From contig CM052358.1 in assembly GCA_028551475.1 (NCBI GenBank), forward strand, positions 3,040,501-3,104,500: DNA of 64,000 nucleotides, read 5' to 3'. The position numbers and the translations under genes were made by a program. Shown here in pieces: positions 51,795 to 64,000 of this stretch. Origin of the DNA: Casuarina equisetifolia. Its lineage: Eukaryota > Streptophyta > Magnoliopsida > Fagales > Casuarinaceae. Under the pieces are notes generated by a model. The model saw nothing but the letters and a program-made list of their open reading frames with translations. It did no database searches and was not told where the DNA came from. Positions within the stretch are counted from its first letter, which is position 1. The number at the start of each line of letters is the position of its first letter.

Positions 51795-54700
51795 TTACCT
51801 AGCATGGGGAGCACTTTCTGATTCAAGTTGTATGCCTCCCAGTTTCCATCTTTGACTTCTTTCTAGAGCCAAACATTCCTTTAGTTCTGCTAATACATAA
51901 CTCATGTCGGGCCTTCGGTTTGCGGCTGATGATATGCATGACAAGGCAATCTCCAAAACTTCCCAGGCAGAATTGGTGTTAAATTCTCCTTCCAACCTTG
52001 GATCAAGAATGTTTTGAATATCTCCTCTTTCAACTAGAGGATTAACCCATTCAAGTATGTGGTTGTCTTCCATAGGACCTCTTGTGATTGCAGGACGACC
52101 AGTGATTAGCTCCAATAGAATAATTCCAAAGCTATATACATCACTTTTCTGGTTAAAGGTACCAAGTCGAACTCTACATATGAAATACACGTGACTAGAT
52201 AAATGAGAGAAACTCAAAGCTTAATTTACTGTTTTGTGATACTTTTATTACATTCTTCTCTTATTTAATGTGATAATTACTAATTGCTTGAACCTTAAAT
52301 AATAGCTATTGGCATCTTGCTACTCCAAACAAGCATAATTGGTTATAAAAGAAAAAGAAGGGGAGAACCATACATCCAAATCCACATAGGATCTATTTCT
52401 TCTAAAATATTAACATTTTACAGAATTTTCATATTGATTTCAGATAAATTGTAGATTGTGTAGATTTTGAACACATTGGGATCTTGGTATTAAATGTTTT
52501 ATAATAACAACCTTATCATGTTAGAAACCCATTAGAATGTACTTACATGATACTTAAATGCATTAATACTAAAAGAAAAAGTAGTTTTAAGTAGTAGGTT
52601 TAATACTTACTGAGGTTCAAGGTAGCCAAATGTACCAGCAGGACAAGTTGACACATGAGAATCACTCTCACTTGCAAAGGCTCTAGACAACCCAAAATCA
52701 GCTATCTTGGCTTCCATGTTTTCATTCAACAAAATGTTGGAAGGCTTCAAATCTCTATGAATTATAGGTGGCTTGCAACCATTGTGTAGATACTCCAATC
52801 CTAAGATTGCATTGTGCACATCCCATGTAATTAGTAATCATGTAAAGATTTCATATATGAACAATCATGTAAGTAATTTGTTTGCATACCATATGCTCCA
52901 TCCACTGCAATATGAAGTCTCTCATTCCATTTTAAGACTGGTGTGTTGGTCACTGCATCAAAAACATATTGAGTTATCTCTTTCATTGGATTTTAATTGA
53001 GAATTGCTTGACTACTCAATGATCTAAGAAGACAACAATATTCATAGGATATTTGTAGAACATATCCATTAGCAATCCTAATGAATGAATTAGGGATAAA
53101 ATTTCTTTTAAAGCCCTTCCCTAATCTGTTTTTGTTTTCTTCTCTCATTTAGTATCTTCATGTGTAGTAATACGGGTGCTTCACCAAAGTCACTATTCGG
53201 TACAGTTTCAAAGGCGGCGTTCATTGTGTTTAATGATAAGAGCAAGCAACATGGGATTGCCTTCCGTAAAAATGAATGGTAAGCATTTGGGATGACAGCT
53301 GCACCTTCTGGTTGTCCTGCTCTAACTTTCAGCATTTTGGTGGTACATACCTGACAAATGCTGCTGGAGGTTACCATTAGCGATGTGCTCATATATCAGT
53401 GCCTTGTTTTCACCCTCATCACAGTATCCAAGAAGAGAAACCAAGTTTCTGTGATGAACTACGGTTAAGAGTTGTGCCTGCATTTGAAAATGGCGCTTCA
53501 TTTAGTTTTTGAATCCTCGAAGTAAATGAAAGCAATAATTGGAGCACTAATCTGACCTCTGCTTCAAATTCCTTATACCCTTGCTTTGATGAACGAGAAA
53601 GCAATTTCACAGCAACTTTAGTGTCATCGGTCAGTGTACCGAGGTACACGCTTCCGAATCCTCCTGCTCCAATGATTGTCTCGAAGTTATTAGTTATTTT
53701 GACAACTTCAGAGTAGCTATATCGTCGATCCTTTGATTTGATGTTGGATCTAACAATCATATCTACAACAAGGAAGATCAGCACATAAGCGACGTGGACC
53801 AGTTCACTAGAACAGGTTTCAGGTTTGCATGAGAATATATGTAGTTTTGTTTTCATTGTCCATGTTTGTGTCATTAAATCTATTTGTCTACGTACTGACG
53901 GTACTAGGATTATTAAACAGGATATTCAAATCAAATATCAGCCCTCTGCCACCAACGCCTAGTGCAAATTGAAAATTTTTGTTTTTTAATTTCCACATCA
54001 TTTTTCATAACTTGAACCCTTGGGTTGTTATTGGAAAAATAAGATTGCCTATTATTGGGTGCAATATCTCTTGTAGAATAGCTCAACTCTATGAATTGTA
54101 ACCTCGACTAAAGAAGCAGAAAATGAAGAAAGAAATACCTTCACGTCTTTTCCTTCTATAAATAGCCAGAGCAATAAAGATGTTGAGAAGGAACAGGATT
54201 GCTACAGCCAATGCAAGAACCGGAATTATAGACTCATTTTTCTTCTTTCTTTTGAATGAAGCCACTGGACTAAGATCTAGGTTTTCATCGAATCTTGCAT
54301 AAAGTGCATAAGGTAAAAACCCATGGTAAAATAAGTCATTAAAAGGGAGATGATTCTGTTATCAAGCAATAAAATAAGCATATCGCACTGGGGGAGTGAA
54401 GTCATGCTTTTCTGGTTTTTGCCGTGTAAAGTAAGCAATTGCACGGGAAAGATGAAAGGAATGAAAGAAAATGATAACTGAAATTATCTCTATAAGAATT
54501 TGAAGAAAACTAATTATATGAGGCAGGAAGAGAAGCTAACCTCATGTCCAATTTCCCATCCTTAAACCTTCGCACAAGAGCATCGGGAACTGAACCTGTG
54601 AGCTTGTTACCCCTTAAATCACTGTAAACATAGTGTTAAGCAAATGACGTAAACATCCTAAGTTGGAAAGTTCATAATAACTCAACCAAAACTTAGCAAC

Positions 54701-57700
54701 TTACAGGGTGCTCAAGGATGATAGGTGTGTGAAAACTTCTGACAGTGACCCAGTTAAGTTATTATGTGATAAATCCCTGAAATTAAAAGAGTTAGGAGAC
54801 TTGTGGATAAGGATATTCCTTATTAGATTAATTATACTCACAGTGAGATGATCCTTGGAGGATTTTCATTATTGCAGTTCAAACCATCCCATTTGTAGTC
54901 ACTTGGGACACATGGATCACCTTGCCAATGTTTAGTCACATTGTACATTTTCTTTATCTCCATGATAGCTTCAACTGATGTTTTTAATGGAAAAAAAAAA
55001 CTTAAATAGTTGATTCAAAGAGAAAGTGGTAGAGGGGGGAGGAAGAACTCGAAATGCACATAATCATATAGGAATAGAAGAAACCCAAATTTAGGTCCAA
55101 TAATTTGCAACAATTGCATAGACATGTCTTTCCTATGTGATGAATTACTTGTACATATGATATTGACATCTTATTACATGATCATTAAAAATTGGATTGA
55201 GTATCATATTATTGAGATCCTACTTCAAAATTAACTTAAAAACGAAATACATGCCTTCCTTATAAGCTAAAATTGGCTCATGTATAGAAGGGACATTAAT
55301 TCTGTAGAGAAGCTCACAACTTACATTAACCATGAGAGAACATTTTAAGGGTAGTTTGAAAAGTATCTCACATCTTTTAAAATCGTGTTTGAAAATTAAC
55401 TTTAAAATAAAACACGTTCTGCTTCCTTTTGAGCCAATTTTAGAAGGAAAAGTAAACTTTTTAACAATGATAATGGCAAAATGAACAGATTCCTTGAAAA
55501 GAGAGACGCATACCATCGTCTATGAAAGTAGGCTTATTTGAGAGTTCTTGGATCGCAACGATATCAAAGGCGTTGAGGATTGGAGGAAACTCAGTGCCCT
55601 CAGCCGAACTTATCGAAAACATAAGGCGACCTCCCATAATTGGTGGATCATCTTGGACGATGGTAACTGATTCTAGATATTCAAGTTTAACAGATTGTAT
55701 CAGAATGCGATCACCGTTCAAACGAATTACCAATTCCCTCTGCTTCCCACCCTCAAGTTTCTCAGTCTCAGCAAAGTGGAAGTAGACATATAATTTAGCA
55801 TCTGTATCTAGTAGATTCCAGTCGAGGGTCAAGGGAATGCTAGCATTCCGTGATTTGGCCGCAGTCCTCATCACTTCGTCCGGTATTTCATACGCAACAT
55901 CCATGCTCTGGGTGTAAATGGGAGCGTTCGTGAAAATTGGAGTGGTATTTACAAATTCTTGAGGAATCCAGTAGCGATCATAAACATCTGTTGGATACCT
56001 AAATAGGAGGAATTTTTTCGATCGAGTCAAAACAAATCTATATTGGAACAACAGAGTTACTTGAACAAGGTAAGTAGAACTGAGAGTACTGTTGCCATCA
56101 AAAAGTGAAGAAGGCATTTACGTATGTTTCAAAGTTTAAAAAGGTAATAATTATGTTAGTATATCCGTTTAATATGTTTCAAAGTTTAAGAAGCTAATAA
56201 TTATGTTAGTGTCTCTATTTAATTTTCCGTGAATTAGATGAAAATTAACCTTCTCGATCAATTTGACTACTATATATTTTTGAATCAAATAGGACATCAG
56301 GAAACAAATAATTGTGCTCATGACATATCAATCTCTACACCCCTTAATGGACCAGTCATAATAAAGGATTGTAGGCCACCACAAGCCAAGAGACAATGCC
56401 TTTCTGTTATGGAGACAGTTTCTTCATGGTCAACAAGACTGTCAGACTCTAACCATAAGCAAGGAGGTGGATCCTTCAAGGTTAAGAAGGCCATGGTGGA
56501 TCTTATTTGTGCTTAAATTCTTTTCATCTAAAAGGCACAAGCATATTATCTTAAATTTGATGCAATATTGCAATGGTAAAAAAATATCAGAATTGATTAT
56601 TTGTATGATTTTCATTCAACTTGATCAAAAAACACTGACAAAAAGAATAAATTGAAAATGTTGCATGGTTTAAGAATAACAATTGTTTCATCATAGAGTG
56701 AGGATGTTTACAAATCAAATAATTGTTGTAGACAATAAGTCTTAATTTCTTAAAAAACAAAAGATATGAGATGTAGTAGGAATAAACTCATTTCCTTTTA
56801 TTAGCATATGAATTGAATCATTAAGCCATATAGTTCTAGAGAAATACAAATGATATTTAAATAAAATGCATGCCATGGAATAAATTATGGCAATGCGATT
56901 CGAGATGTATGTTTAGTGATAGATAGTGCTTTCTTGGTTAATAAAAGAAAGAAATATGCAAAATGAACATAATATAAATGTGAAATCTTAGAGATGGTTT
57001 AAATGATTCACCTGAAGCCTAATTCACCTCGTGCCCTACCAACATCATATTGCCATATGGATGCCATTGCTCCTGCCTCAGTGTGATGAATGGAATAATC
57101 TAAAGTTCGTAGTTCCAATGCTGAAATATAAGGTATCCCTTGACCAGTATTGACAAGACACACATCTATATAATCTGTAGAAGGAACATGAAAAACATTT
57201 GATGAAAATTTTGGTGAAGTTACGGTTCGCCATTTATTAACCCCAAGATATAGATCAAACACTGGGGTCTTGTTCTTGCCATCATAATTCCCGTACGAGG
57301 ACCAAGCTGTGATCATATAGTTCTTGTTTCTCCCTTGCTCTGGTCTCAAGGTGTAACAATTCCTTTTTTCTTTTGGAAAACTTCTTAATGTCTTTGCCCA
57401 TTGAAAATGGTTGTCATTCTCATCAAGGGATATCGTAGTGGCTATTCCAGTGTTTATAAGTTCCTTATCTGACATGTAAGGAATATTTGTTTGCGGATCT
57501 ACGTAATCTTCATTGCTGCCACAGTCAACGCTAATGAAGCCTTGAAATTTTGAGAGAGAAATAAAGAATTAGCGGGAGGAATCCATATGGCATCCTATAA
57601 AAATGTCACACCCACGTTTACGAGATCAACTAAAAGTATGGCTTGTTTCCATGGCTTAATGTTTAGCTGATAAAATTGGAATCACATCATTCAACAAAGC

Positions 57701-58846
57701 TTTTAATTTAATCTTCGTCCTTCTTAGTTTATTGGTTTTTTATCCAGCAATTTTTCCGTTTTTCTGATTTCAGCTTTAATCAAAAGGTTCATGATTTAGT
57801 GGACGCAAAGGATAATAAAAGATGTAAATCTCCAAGTTTATTGGCAAGTAAGAGAAACAAGAACGTATCTGGACATTGTAATCATGTTTCAAAATAGAAT
57901 GAAAGCTTGATTCCATTTGGTCAAAAATTTCTGGAAATTTCCCGGTTTCCATCAATCGAAAAATATTACACTTCATCAGTATGCATGACCTTGAAAATGG
58001 TTCTTTGAAATGTTGATCTTGAAAAGGTTTCTTGGAATATCATTGACTTGATATTAAGAAACATGTATACACGCTCAGTACAAAAGAAAACATGCAAATG
58101 TGTTTGACGTTCGAAAGAGTAGATGTGTAGGTTTATCCGTTCAAATTGTTAGACATAGTGCGCAAAGAACACTGGTTTTGTCTATTGATTGATGCACGGA
58201 ACCGTCTTATTATTCTATATAAATTAAATAAATTCCAACTTATATAAAAAAGAAGAAGTCAAATCTTAGGTGAAATAGTAAAACAAATTTGAGCCGTAAG
58301 AGAAACATAATTGGATAACAAGAAGAAATATGAATATATATATATTAAGCGCTGCAAAAGACACTCCATTCACAGTTAATGAATTATGAATCAGACATGT
58401 AATAATTGTTCTTAAAGTTTCATGCTCTTTCACTTTATCATTCTTTTTATCACTAACATTGTTATTTTATATCCAACAACTGCATGTGGCTCTGGATTAC
58501 TACAAAGAGTCACAAGAAGAATGGTCCCCGAGCAGTACTGGCGTCAATGGTAATACTTCAGGCCAGCATGCAACTCTTTGGCACACACCGAAGAAAAGAT
58601 AAAAAACAGAGTAGTATTACCCTTATATTACCAAAGGAAAGATGAAAGCATAGAGTAAGTCATCCAAAATTTTCAAGATTTATCTTCGTTCTTACCTGGA
58701 AGGGCATCAGCAAGTTTTCTTCCAGCATGCTGATTGCCTCCTGCAGCTGGTTTGGAGTTGCCAGGAACGGCAATCGCAAGAACAAAGAGGACCCACACTC
58801 TCAAAATGGAAACCAATTTTGGTGCATCGTCCATGTTGTTCTTCAT
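51795..58846 (-). CDS. Malectin-like LRR receptor kinase (LRR-RLK subfamily I)
   Basis: Twelve coding exons: 58846-58696, 57540-57012, 55998-55514, 54974-54842, 54776-54705, 54621-54541, 54293-54139, 53762-53557, 53477-53351, 52952-52890, 52800-52611 and 52173-51795; 856 aa. Order: signal peptide (hydrophobic about 12-27), malectin-like domain from GFISVDCGS (about 51) to about 388, WQGDPCVP, two LRRs ([20 protein letters not shown]), a membrane segment (about 506-528) followed by YRRKR, and the kinase. Kinase motifs: GAGGFG (567-572), VAVK Lys588, HRDLKPSN (682-689), DFG (702-704). Relatives usually have three LRRs and a Cys pair before the membrane; here one LRR exon and the cysteines are missing. 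The usual DPEY after the activation loop is EPQV, so the APE-type Glu is Gln731. Relatives sense pathogens or cell-wall signals; this ligand is unknown. Confidence 0.9.
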
Positions 58847-59284
58847 CCCTTATCAAATCTTAGTTCAGCTAATGTGCCTACTTTAATTCGAAGAAGGATG
58901 AGAAGCTCTTCAGGGAAGTGAGCACTAAGAACCAATTTTAATAGTATTAGTGGTATCCAGAAATACATTTTTGCCACTACCTACTTGTCCCAACACATCG
59001 ACTTGGAAGAGAACGACGTATTAAAAACGGCGCTTAGTCTACTTTTGAGTCTTCCCATTAGTCTATCTGTTAGTTCTTCGGTTCTTCCCTCGGTATGTCT
59101 CTATCATTCCCTCTGTTATATCCCTGTTATATCCAAATTTGAATTTTAATATGCGGAAAACGTTGCGGTAGAAATTATTTAGTGCCTAAATCTTGTTTTA
59201 GAATTCTCTTTCTCGAAAGGAAAAATCTATTATTCTTAAGTTTCCTTTTAATAGAATTAAAATTTTTAATATAGGAAGACAATA

Positions 59285-61760
59285 CGTACATTACAAACAT
59301 CCACAAGCTAAACTGATTTGCATGAGGATACATACCTTATATTCTCCAATATGAACCCTAAAAATTGTGAAAAGTCCAAATCCACTTCTTTTCAAAAGAC
59401 TTCATTGAGAAGAATGTTGTTTAAATTTATAAAATATATTATAAGTATTCTTTTCTTTAATATTGGACTTTATGTTAAATATTTTTCAACAATCCAAGCT
59501 TGATTTTTATATCAACAAGGGATTGATCAACTTTTGAGATTAGATTGGATCACATAAAAGAATGACTAGTCTTAATATCATGTGAATGACCCTATTTTAC
59601 CTCTTTTCAAAAGATCTCATTGAGAAAATGAATTATTTAGAGTTATAAGGCACATTACAAGTGTTCTTCTCTTCAATGGGAAACTCTATATCTAATTCAA
59701 ATCATATTGGTTATAATGGAACATGCTAAAAATGGTGTAATAAAAGCCTCAAATTATATAAATTTCATTTGGAAATTCTCTTTATAAGGAGGAATACTTT
59801 CATTCTCTTAAGTCAACTTTTATGTAGGAATAAGCTTTAATATGGTATTATAACTTAGATCCATGTATGACACTTCTTTGCTTATGACAAAAATCTAAGT
59901 GAAATGTTTCCTACATTCAGGATGATGGACATGATGAAACAAGTATGATAAAAGTTCTATACCATCTAAATTTTGCTTGAAATCTTATTTAGATAAAAGA
60001 AATTTCTCTCACTCTTAGGTCAAAACCCTTAAATATGAATAAACTTTATAATATTAGATTTTATAGAGAATAAAATGTCATTTTGAGTGAGATTTAGAGA
60101 CTTCTAACTTCCATCTTTTTATAATACTAGAATATGCTCTTATGTTTGTGTATATTAATTTTTATTAATCCAAACTTACATTTTTACCCAAAAAAAATAA
60201 CTCATTTCCAACTTTTAGTCTTAAAACATTAAGTGGAAGAATTCACTCTTCATAAAATACTTTTTAAGTTTTCATATTTTTGATGTAGTACTTAACAATT
60301 CCTTTGTCTTTAAGTGTGGGACATCATTTCGTACTTGAATGTTTGTTCAGGAGTGAAAGGATGAAAGATTGAAATTAGATTCTTAGTGAACTCCCTAATA
60401 ATGTTGGACAACTCCACATCATTTGTTTAGCACGATTCATCAATATAAATGGTTCAACCTAACTATCTAACAATATCTCTTTTTGCATAAATCCTAACCT
60501 TATTCATATACATAAGGGTTGTTAAGAGAAAACCTGAGTTCTAATACCATGTTAGCTTTTATAAAGAGTAATTTATATCCAACTGAAAATCCTATAACAT
60601 TAATTGAAGAAATTTATCTTTTTATAAATTATTTTTTATGTTTTTATGTGTCCATGTGAGACTTAACATATAACATAATATGATATAATAACTTTTGGCA
60701 TGTTTATATGTGTGAATTTTTTTCTGCATTCTAATTTTATATTTGTGAAATTTTTCATGAAATAAAATTCGATTTACAAGATTTTAATCAGAGAATGAAA
60801 TTAATTGCTCTAGTTTAAATCTCACAGGTAATCAATCATCACATCTGTTTTCAGAAGTAAAGAAAAAGAAATCCAACTAATTTTTGACTTTTTTCTCTTG
60901 CACGGGACATTTGTGAACACCACTAGACCTTCAGTTAATGGTTTGATTTGGCCAAGTGCGGATGGAGCACGGTAACATTCAGACTTTGAGGAACAAAGGA
61001 GTAAAGACCAAATCAAAGCCACAAAAGTCATTTCTCAATAATGCACGTCAAGTTCGTGAAAAATAATTTAAACCCCCCAATTACGCACCACGACGTTTGA
61101 AGTCAAGACACTTTGTCAGAACACAACCACGATCCAACTGTCAAGAAAGTTGTAAAGTATAGAAACTTATAAAATTCACATTATCATAATTAGGATACAT
61201 CATTGTTCTAACAACATAAACTTAGAATATAATGTAATAACAAATCAAAATAATGGTAGAAATTAAACAAAACATCTTAAATAAAGAAAAACAAGAAAAT
61301 TGTCACCATATTATCTTTTCTTCAAGAATTCTTTGCAAAACTTCTATCATTTAAACCAAAATTAAGAATTATATAGAGTAGAGGTTTATAAAACACTTTA
61401 CAAGTGTCAGTCTCTTCAATGTGGAATGAAGTGTCCAATACTTCCCAACCATTCAAGTTTGATCTTGTTTGCCAACAAAAGACTAGCTCAACCATGGGAT
61501 TGGATTGGCACACATAGAAGAAGACCTAGCTCTAACACCATCTTGAATGCTTAGGTCCACCTTTCTTCAAAAGGATCCATTGGAGAGAGAAGTGTTTAAG
61601 GCTCACTTTACAGATGCTAATCTCTATGGTGTAGGAATGAGTGTCCAACAAGACTTTATAGTGAACAAAGCATATCTAACTTGAAATCTTAAAATATTAA
61701 GTGTAACAACTCATATTTTTGTAAATAAATTTTTAACTTTTTAAGTTTTCGACAAGGGAC
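59285..61760. repeat. Nest of degenerate short repeats, possibly TRIM/LTR-derived
   Basis: A motif like CTTTACAAGTGTCAGTCTC followed by a GTGTCCAA-type end recurs near 59440, 59643, 61393 and 61606, each a few dozen bases after CTTTTCAAAAG or TTCTTCAAAAGG. A second motif, ATTAAGTGTAACAACTC followed by ACTTAACATATAACATAA, recurs near 60220, 60600 and 61690. Sequences close to ATGGTATTAGAGC (the tRNA-Met primer site) appear on the minus strand near 60540 and 61530. The copies are old and partial. Confidence 0.5.
60590..61150. repeat. Local direct duplication, left copy
   Basis: Blocks here, including TAACATATAACATAATA, TGCATTCTAATTTTATATTT, GAGGAACAAAGGAGTA and GATCCAACTGTCAAGAAAGT, recur in the same order at about 61690-62075. 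The offset is about 1.0-1.1 kb. Confidence 0.75.
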
Positions 61761-62075
61761 TTAACATATAACATAATATAATATAATAAATTTCCACATA
61801 TGCTTTGTGCGAAATCTTTTGTGTATTCTAATTTTATATTTCTGAAGCTTTTCATGAAAAAAAAAAAATCGTTTTACAGGATTTTACTCAGAGAACGAAG
61901 ACCTTCATTTTTACGGTTTGATTAGGTCAACTGCGTATCGAGCACGGTATTATTAAGACCTCGAGGAACAAAGGAGTAGGACTGAATCAAAACCACTTCT
62001 CAATTAATAAACCGCGACTTTTGAAGTCAACACGTTTTGTCAGGATACAACTGCGATCCAACAGTCAAGAAAGTC
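61690..62075. repeat. Local direct duplication, right copy
   Basis: The partner of the block at 60590-61150, with GAGGAACAAAGGAGTA and GATCCAACAGTCAAGAAAGT. It ends just before the RLK 3'-flank duplication begins. Confidence 0.75.
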
Positions 62076-62189
62076 GTTTTCGATGTTTTCAATACTTCCC
62101 AACAACTCCCGTGGACTATGTCCAATTCTTCTTTCACGTTATATGCTTCTGGTGTATGTTGATTTTCATTGGAGCTGTGCGTATGGACC

Positions 62190-63265
62190 GGAGTTAGTGT
62201 TTGACGCCAACAACCTCTTGAAATGGTAAGCACTTACAAATGCTTTTAACCAATGCATGTTGAAGGAAGAGACGTTCCCCATACTTTTTCTTTACAAACT
62301 TATTTGCACTGTTGTTTGAACGCTGGGTTACTTTGATCCAGTGGAAGTCTCTGCAACTTAGAGAAGATCTAAAGAATTACACGTGCCTTAGAGAAAGAGT
62401 AAAGGAATAGAAATTTAAGGGGCAAGGTCTGTTTTAAATGATTTCTGGACCTTCCCTTCAGTACTTTTTGTTATAAGTGAGTTACGTGAGTATTTGTGTC
62501 GCTGACATGATCACTTGATGGAGTAAAATAGAGAAAGGATTCCTTCTTGTTTATAGGTGTTGTAATTGGAATTCCTGTGATCGGTTCAATAGCTAAAACA
62601 TTTTATTGCATATACTCCAGTGGAAATCAATACTGAAAATGTACTTGGGCATTTTGCCACCTCGATTATTTGAGGGGTTATCTAACAACACTTTATGATA
62701 TATGAGAGAAACAAGTGCCTTAATGTTATGTTAACTAACTTTGGCATATTTTGTACCCAAAGGTGGCTGAGGGCCTGCTTGTCCAAATTCGACACTCCTC
62801 ACCTTCAAAATTTATCTTTACGTAATTGAAAAAAGAATTGAATATTATACAGCCTATAGGGTCTCGATGACAATCGTAATTTTTCTTATTATTTTCTAAT
62901 ATGAATTAATACGATAGTATAATTATGTTGCTTTGGAAATGATTTTATCGTTTGGAATTCCTCTGGTTAGTTCCCTTTGTAGGGTTTCGTAACAATCAAT
63001 TAAAAAATGGCATCGTTTTAAAAGGGGAGCAAAACATATGATGCTACCTGACCAAAATAATGAATGTAATTCCAGGTACATGATTTAATCTCCATGAAGG
63101 AAAACTACTCAAATTCCTACGGAAGGACAAAGTAATACGAAGGAAAACTAATTCCAGTTCATATGGAAGGAAACTAGCTTTTCATAATGACATGATTTAA
63201 TCCCTGGCTTAAAATCTTTGAAATTCCACCCCTCAAGGTGAAAGTAGAAATTTTCTGTGCTACTG
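62190..63265. repeat. RLK 3'-flank duplication, right copy
   Basis: The partner of the block at about 50735-51310, starting TTAGTGTTTGACGCC. It is longer than the left copy because of extra sequence between about 62.37 and 63.11 kb. The shared order shows that the RLK duplication included 3' non-coding DNA. Confidence 0.72.
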
Positions 63266-63683
63266 GTATAATGAAGCACTTCTTGCATGGTATACGAGGA
63301 AAAAAAAATGATGCGTTCTTGGATATAAAATCGTTCTGCCATATCACACCCTAGTCTAAATATCGCCTTCATGGGTGCATAATTTGTGCAAAATATTGAA
63401 CCATTGTACTAGTCATCCTAGTAGGCTTCTCGTACATATTCCATGGCATTTATCAATAAATAACAATGTTGAACCACAGTACTAGTCATTCTGCATCTTT
63501 ACAAATTATTCATCCACTAGTTACCTAAAGAAATCCATGAAATTGGAAACTTATACACTATTGAAACAAAGATATAAATATTAAACGAAGATATGCTAAG
63601 CTTTTAAAAAGGACTAATGTAAGCCAAACCAATTGTCGTATTACATAGAAGAAACTCTTAATTTCTTACAGCTTGTTTAATAA

Positions 63684-64000
63684 CTATCTAACTTGGGGAG
63701 AGATTTCTGACTCGAGCTGTATGATTCTGGTATCCATCCTTTGGCTTCTTTCCTGAGCCAAACATTCGTTCAGTTCTGCCAATACATGACTCATGTCTGG
63801 CCTTTGGTTTGCAGTTTGTGATGTGCATGACATGGCTATCTCCAAAACTTTCCAAGCAGAAATAGTTTTAAACTCTCCTAATCTTAGATCAACAATGTTT
63901 TGAATATCTCCTCTTTTAACTAGTGGACTTATCCATTCAAGTATGTGATTGTTATTCATAGGGCCTCTCGTTATTATTGCAAGATGACCAGTTATTAGCT
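63684..64000 (-). CDS. LRR receptor kinase, C-terminal part only (cut by window edge)
   Basis: The frame enters from the right edge with LITGHLAIITRGP and runs through NNNHILEWISPLVKRGDIQ, the kinase subdomain XI part SCTSQTANQRPDMSHVLAEL and ERSQRMDTRIIQLESE to a stop. It aligns with the last exon of the complete RLK ([18 protein letters not shown]...). One residue is added and the usual GRPAI reads GHLAI. Whether the whole gene is intact cannot be judged. Spacing to the other copy's stop codon is about 11.9 kb. Confidence 0.88.
   Translation of the reverse strand, partial: LITGHLAIITRGPMNNNHILEWISPLVKRGDIQNIVDLRLGEFKTISAWKVLEIAMSCTSQTANQRPDMSHVLAELNECLAQERSQRMDTRIIQLESEISPQVR

Larger units (their letters stand above)
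58847..63683. other. Repeat-rich spacer between RLK copies
   Basis: The first few hundred bases are the promoter of the complete RLK. From about 59.2 to 61.75 kb the DNA is AT-rich and built of degenerate short repeats (listed separately). From about 62.19 kb it is the duplicated 3' flank of the third RLK copy. No intact gene is seen; open frames are short and lack domains. Confidence 0.6.

Overview
This is nuclear DNA of a flowering plant, most likely a woody eudicot. The genes have many introns with GT-AG borders, the spacers are AT-rich, there are (CT)n and (TAA)n microsatellites, and the families include a P-class PPR protein, plant-type PFK, a CHUP1/AR791-type protein, a GDSL lipase and malectin-like LRR receptor kinases. 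There are no bacterial signals. Exon borders were placed by hand from reading frame, splice signals and family knowledge; each spliced model below keeps one open frame from ATG to stop.

Layout, left to right. (1) 1-3196: spacer with a decayed Copia-like piece. (2) 3197-5631, minus: mitochondrial PPR protein, probably the ABO5 orthologue. (3) 6525-11262, minus: alpha subunit of the mitochondrial processing peptidase, 13 exons, 504 aa. (4) 12.27-26.5 kb: a tandem segmental duplication carrying two plus-strand ATP-dependent phosphofructokinase genes (552 and 553 aa, 13 exons each). (5) 27220-37271, minus: organellar RadA-like DNA repair ATPase, 15 exons, with a LINE RNase H relic in intron 11 and one apparent GC-AG intron. 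(6) 40596-43409, plus: AR791/CHUP1-like actin-binding coiled-coil protein. (7) 44620-46918, minus: GDSL esterase/lipase. (8) 48.1-64 kb, minus: a cluster of LRR receptor kinases (subfamily I, malectin-like): one kinase-domain pseudogene, one apparently complete 856-aa gene, and the 3' end of a third copy running off the right edge. The last two share duplicated 3' flanks.

The gene content (PPR/ABO5, MPP alpha, AR791, LRR-RLK I cluster) resembles, from memory, Arabidopsis chromosome 1 around At1g51790-At1g52080, which supports the orthology calls; I could not check this. PPR, MPP alpha and RadA serve organelles; the PFK pair feeds glycolysis; AR791-like is expected at actin/organelle membranes; the RLK array is a fast-evolving recognition cluster. 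I found no sign of a wholly new system. The points most worth a second look are divergence at conserved motifs in one PFK copy, an out-of-frame ORF kept over both PFK starts, sense-strand CT microsatellites at or near intron 5' ends in five genes, the GC-AG intron in RadA, an ATGA-overlapping uORF before AR791, and loss of conserved features in the complete RLK.
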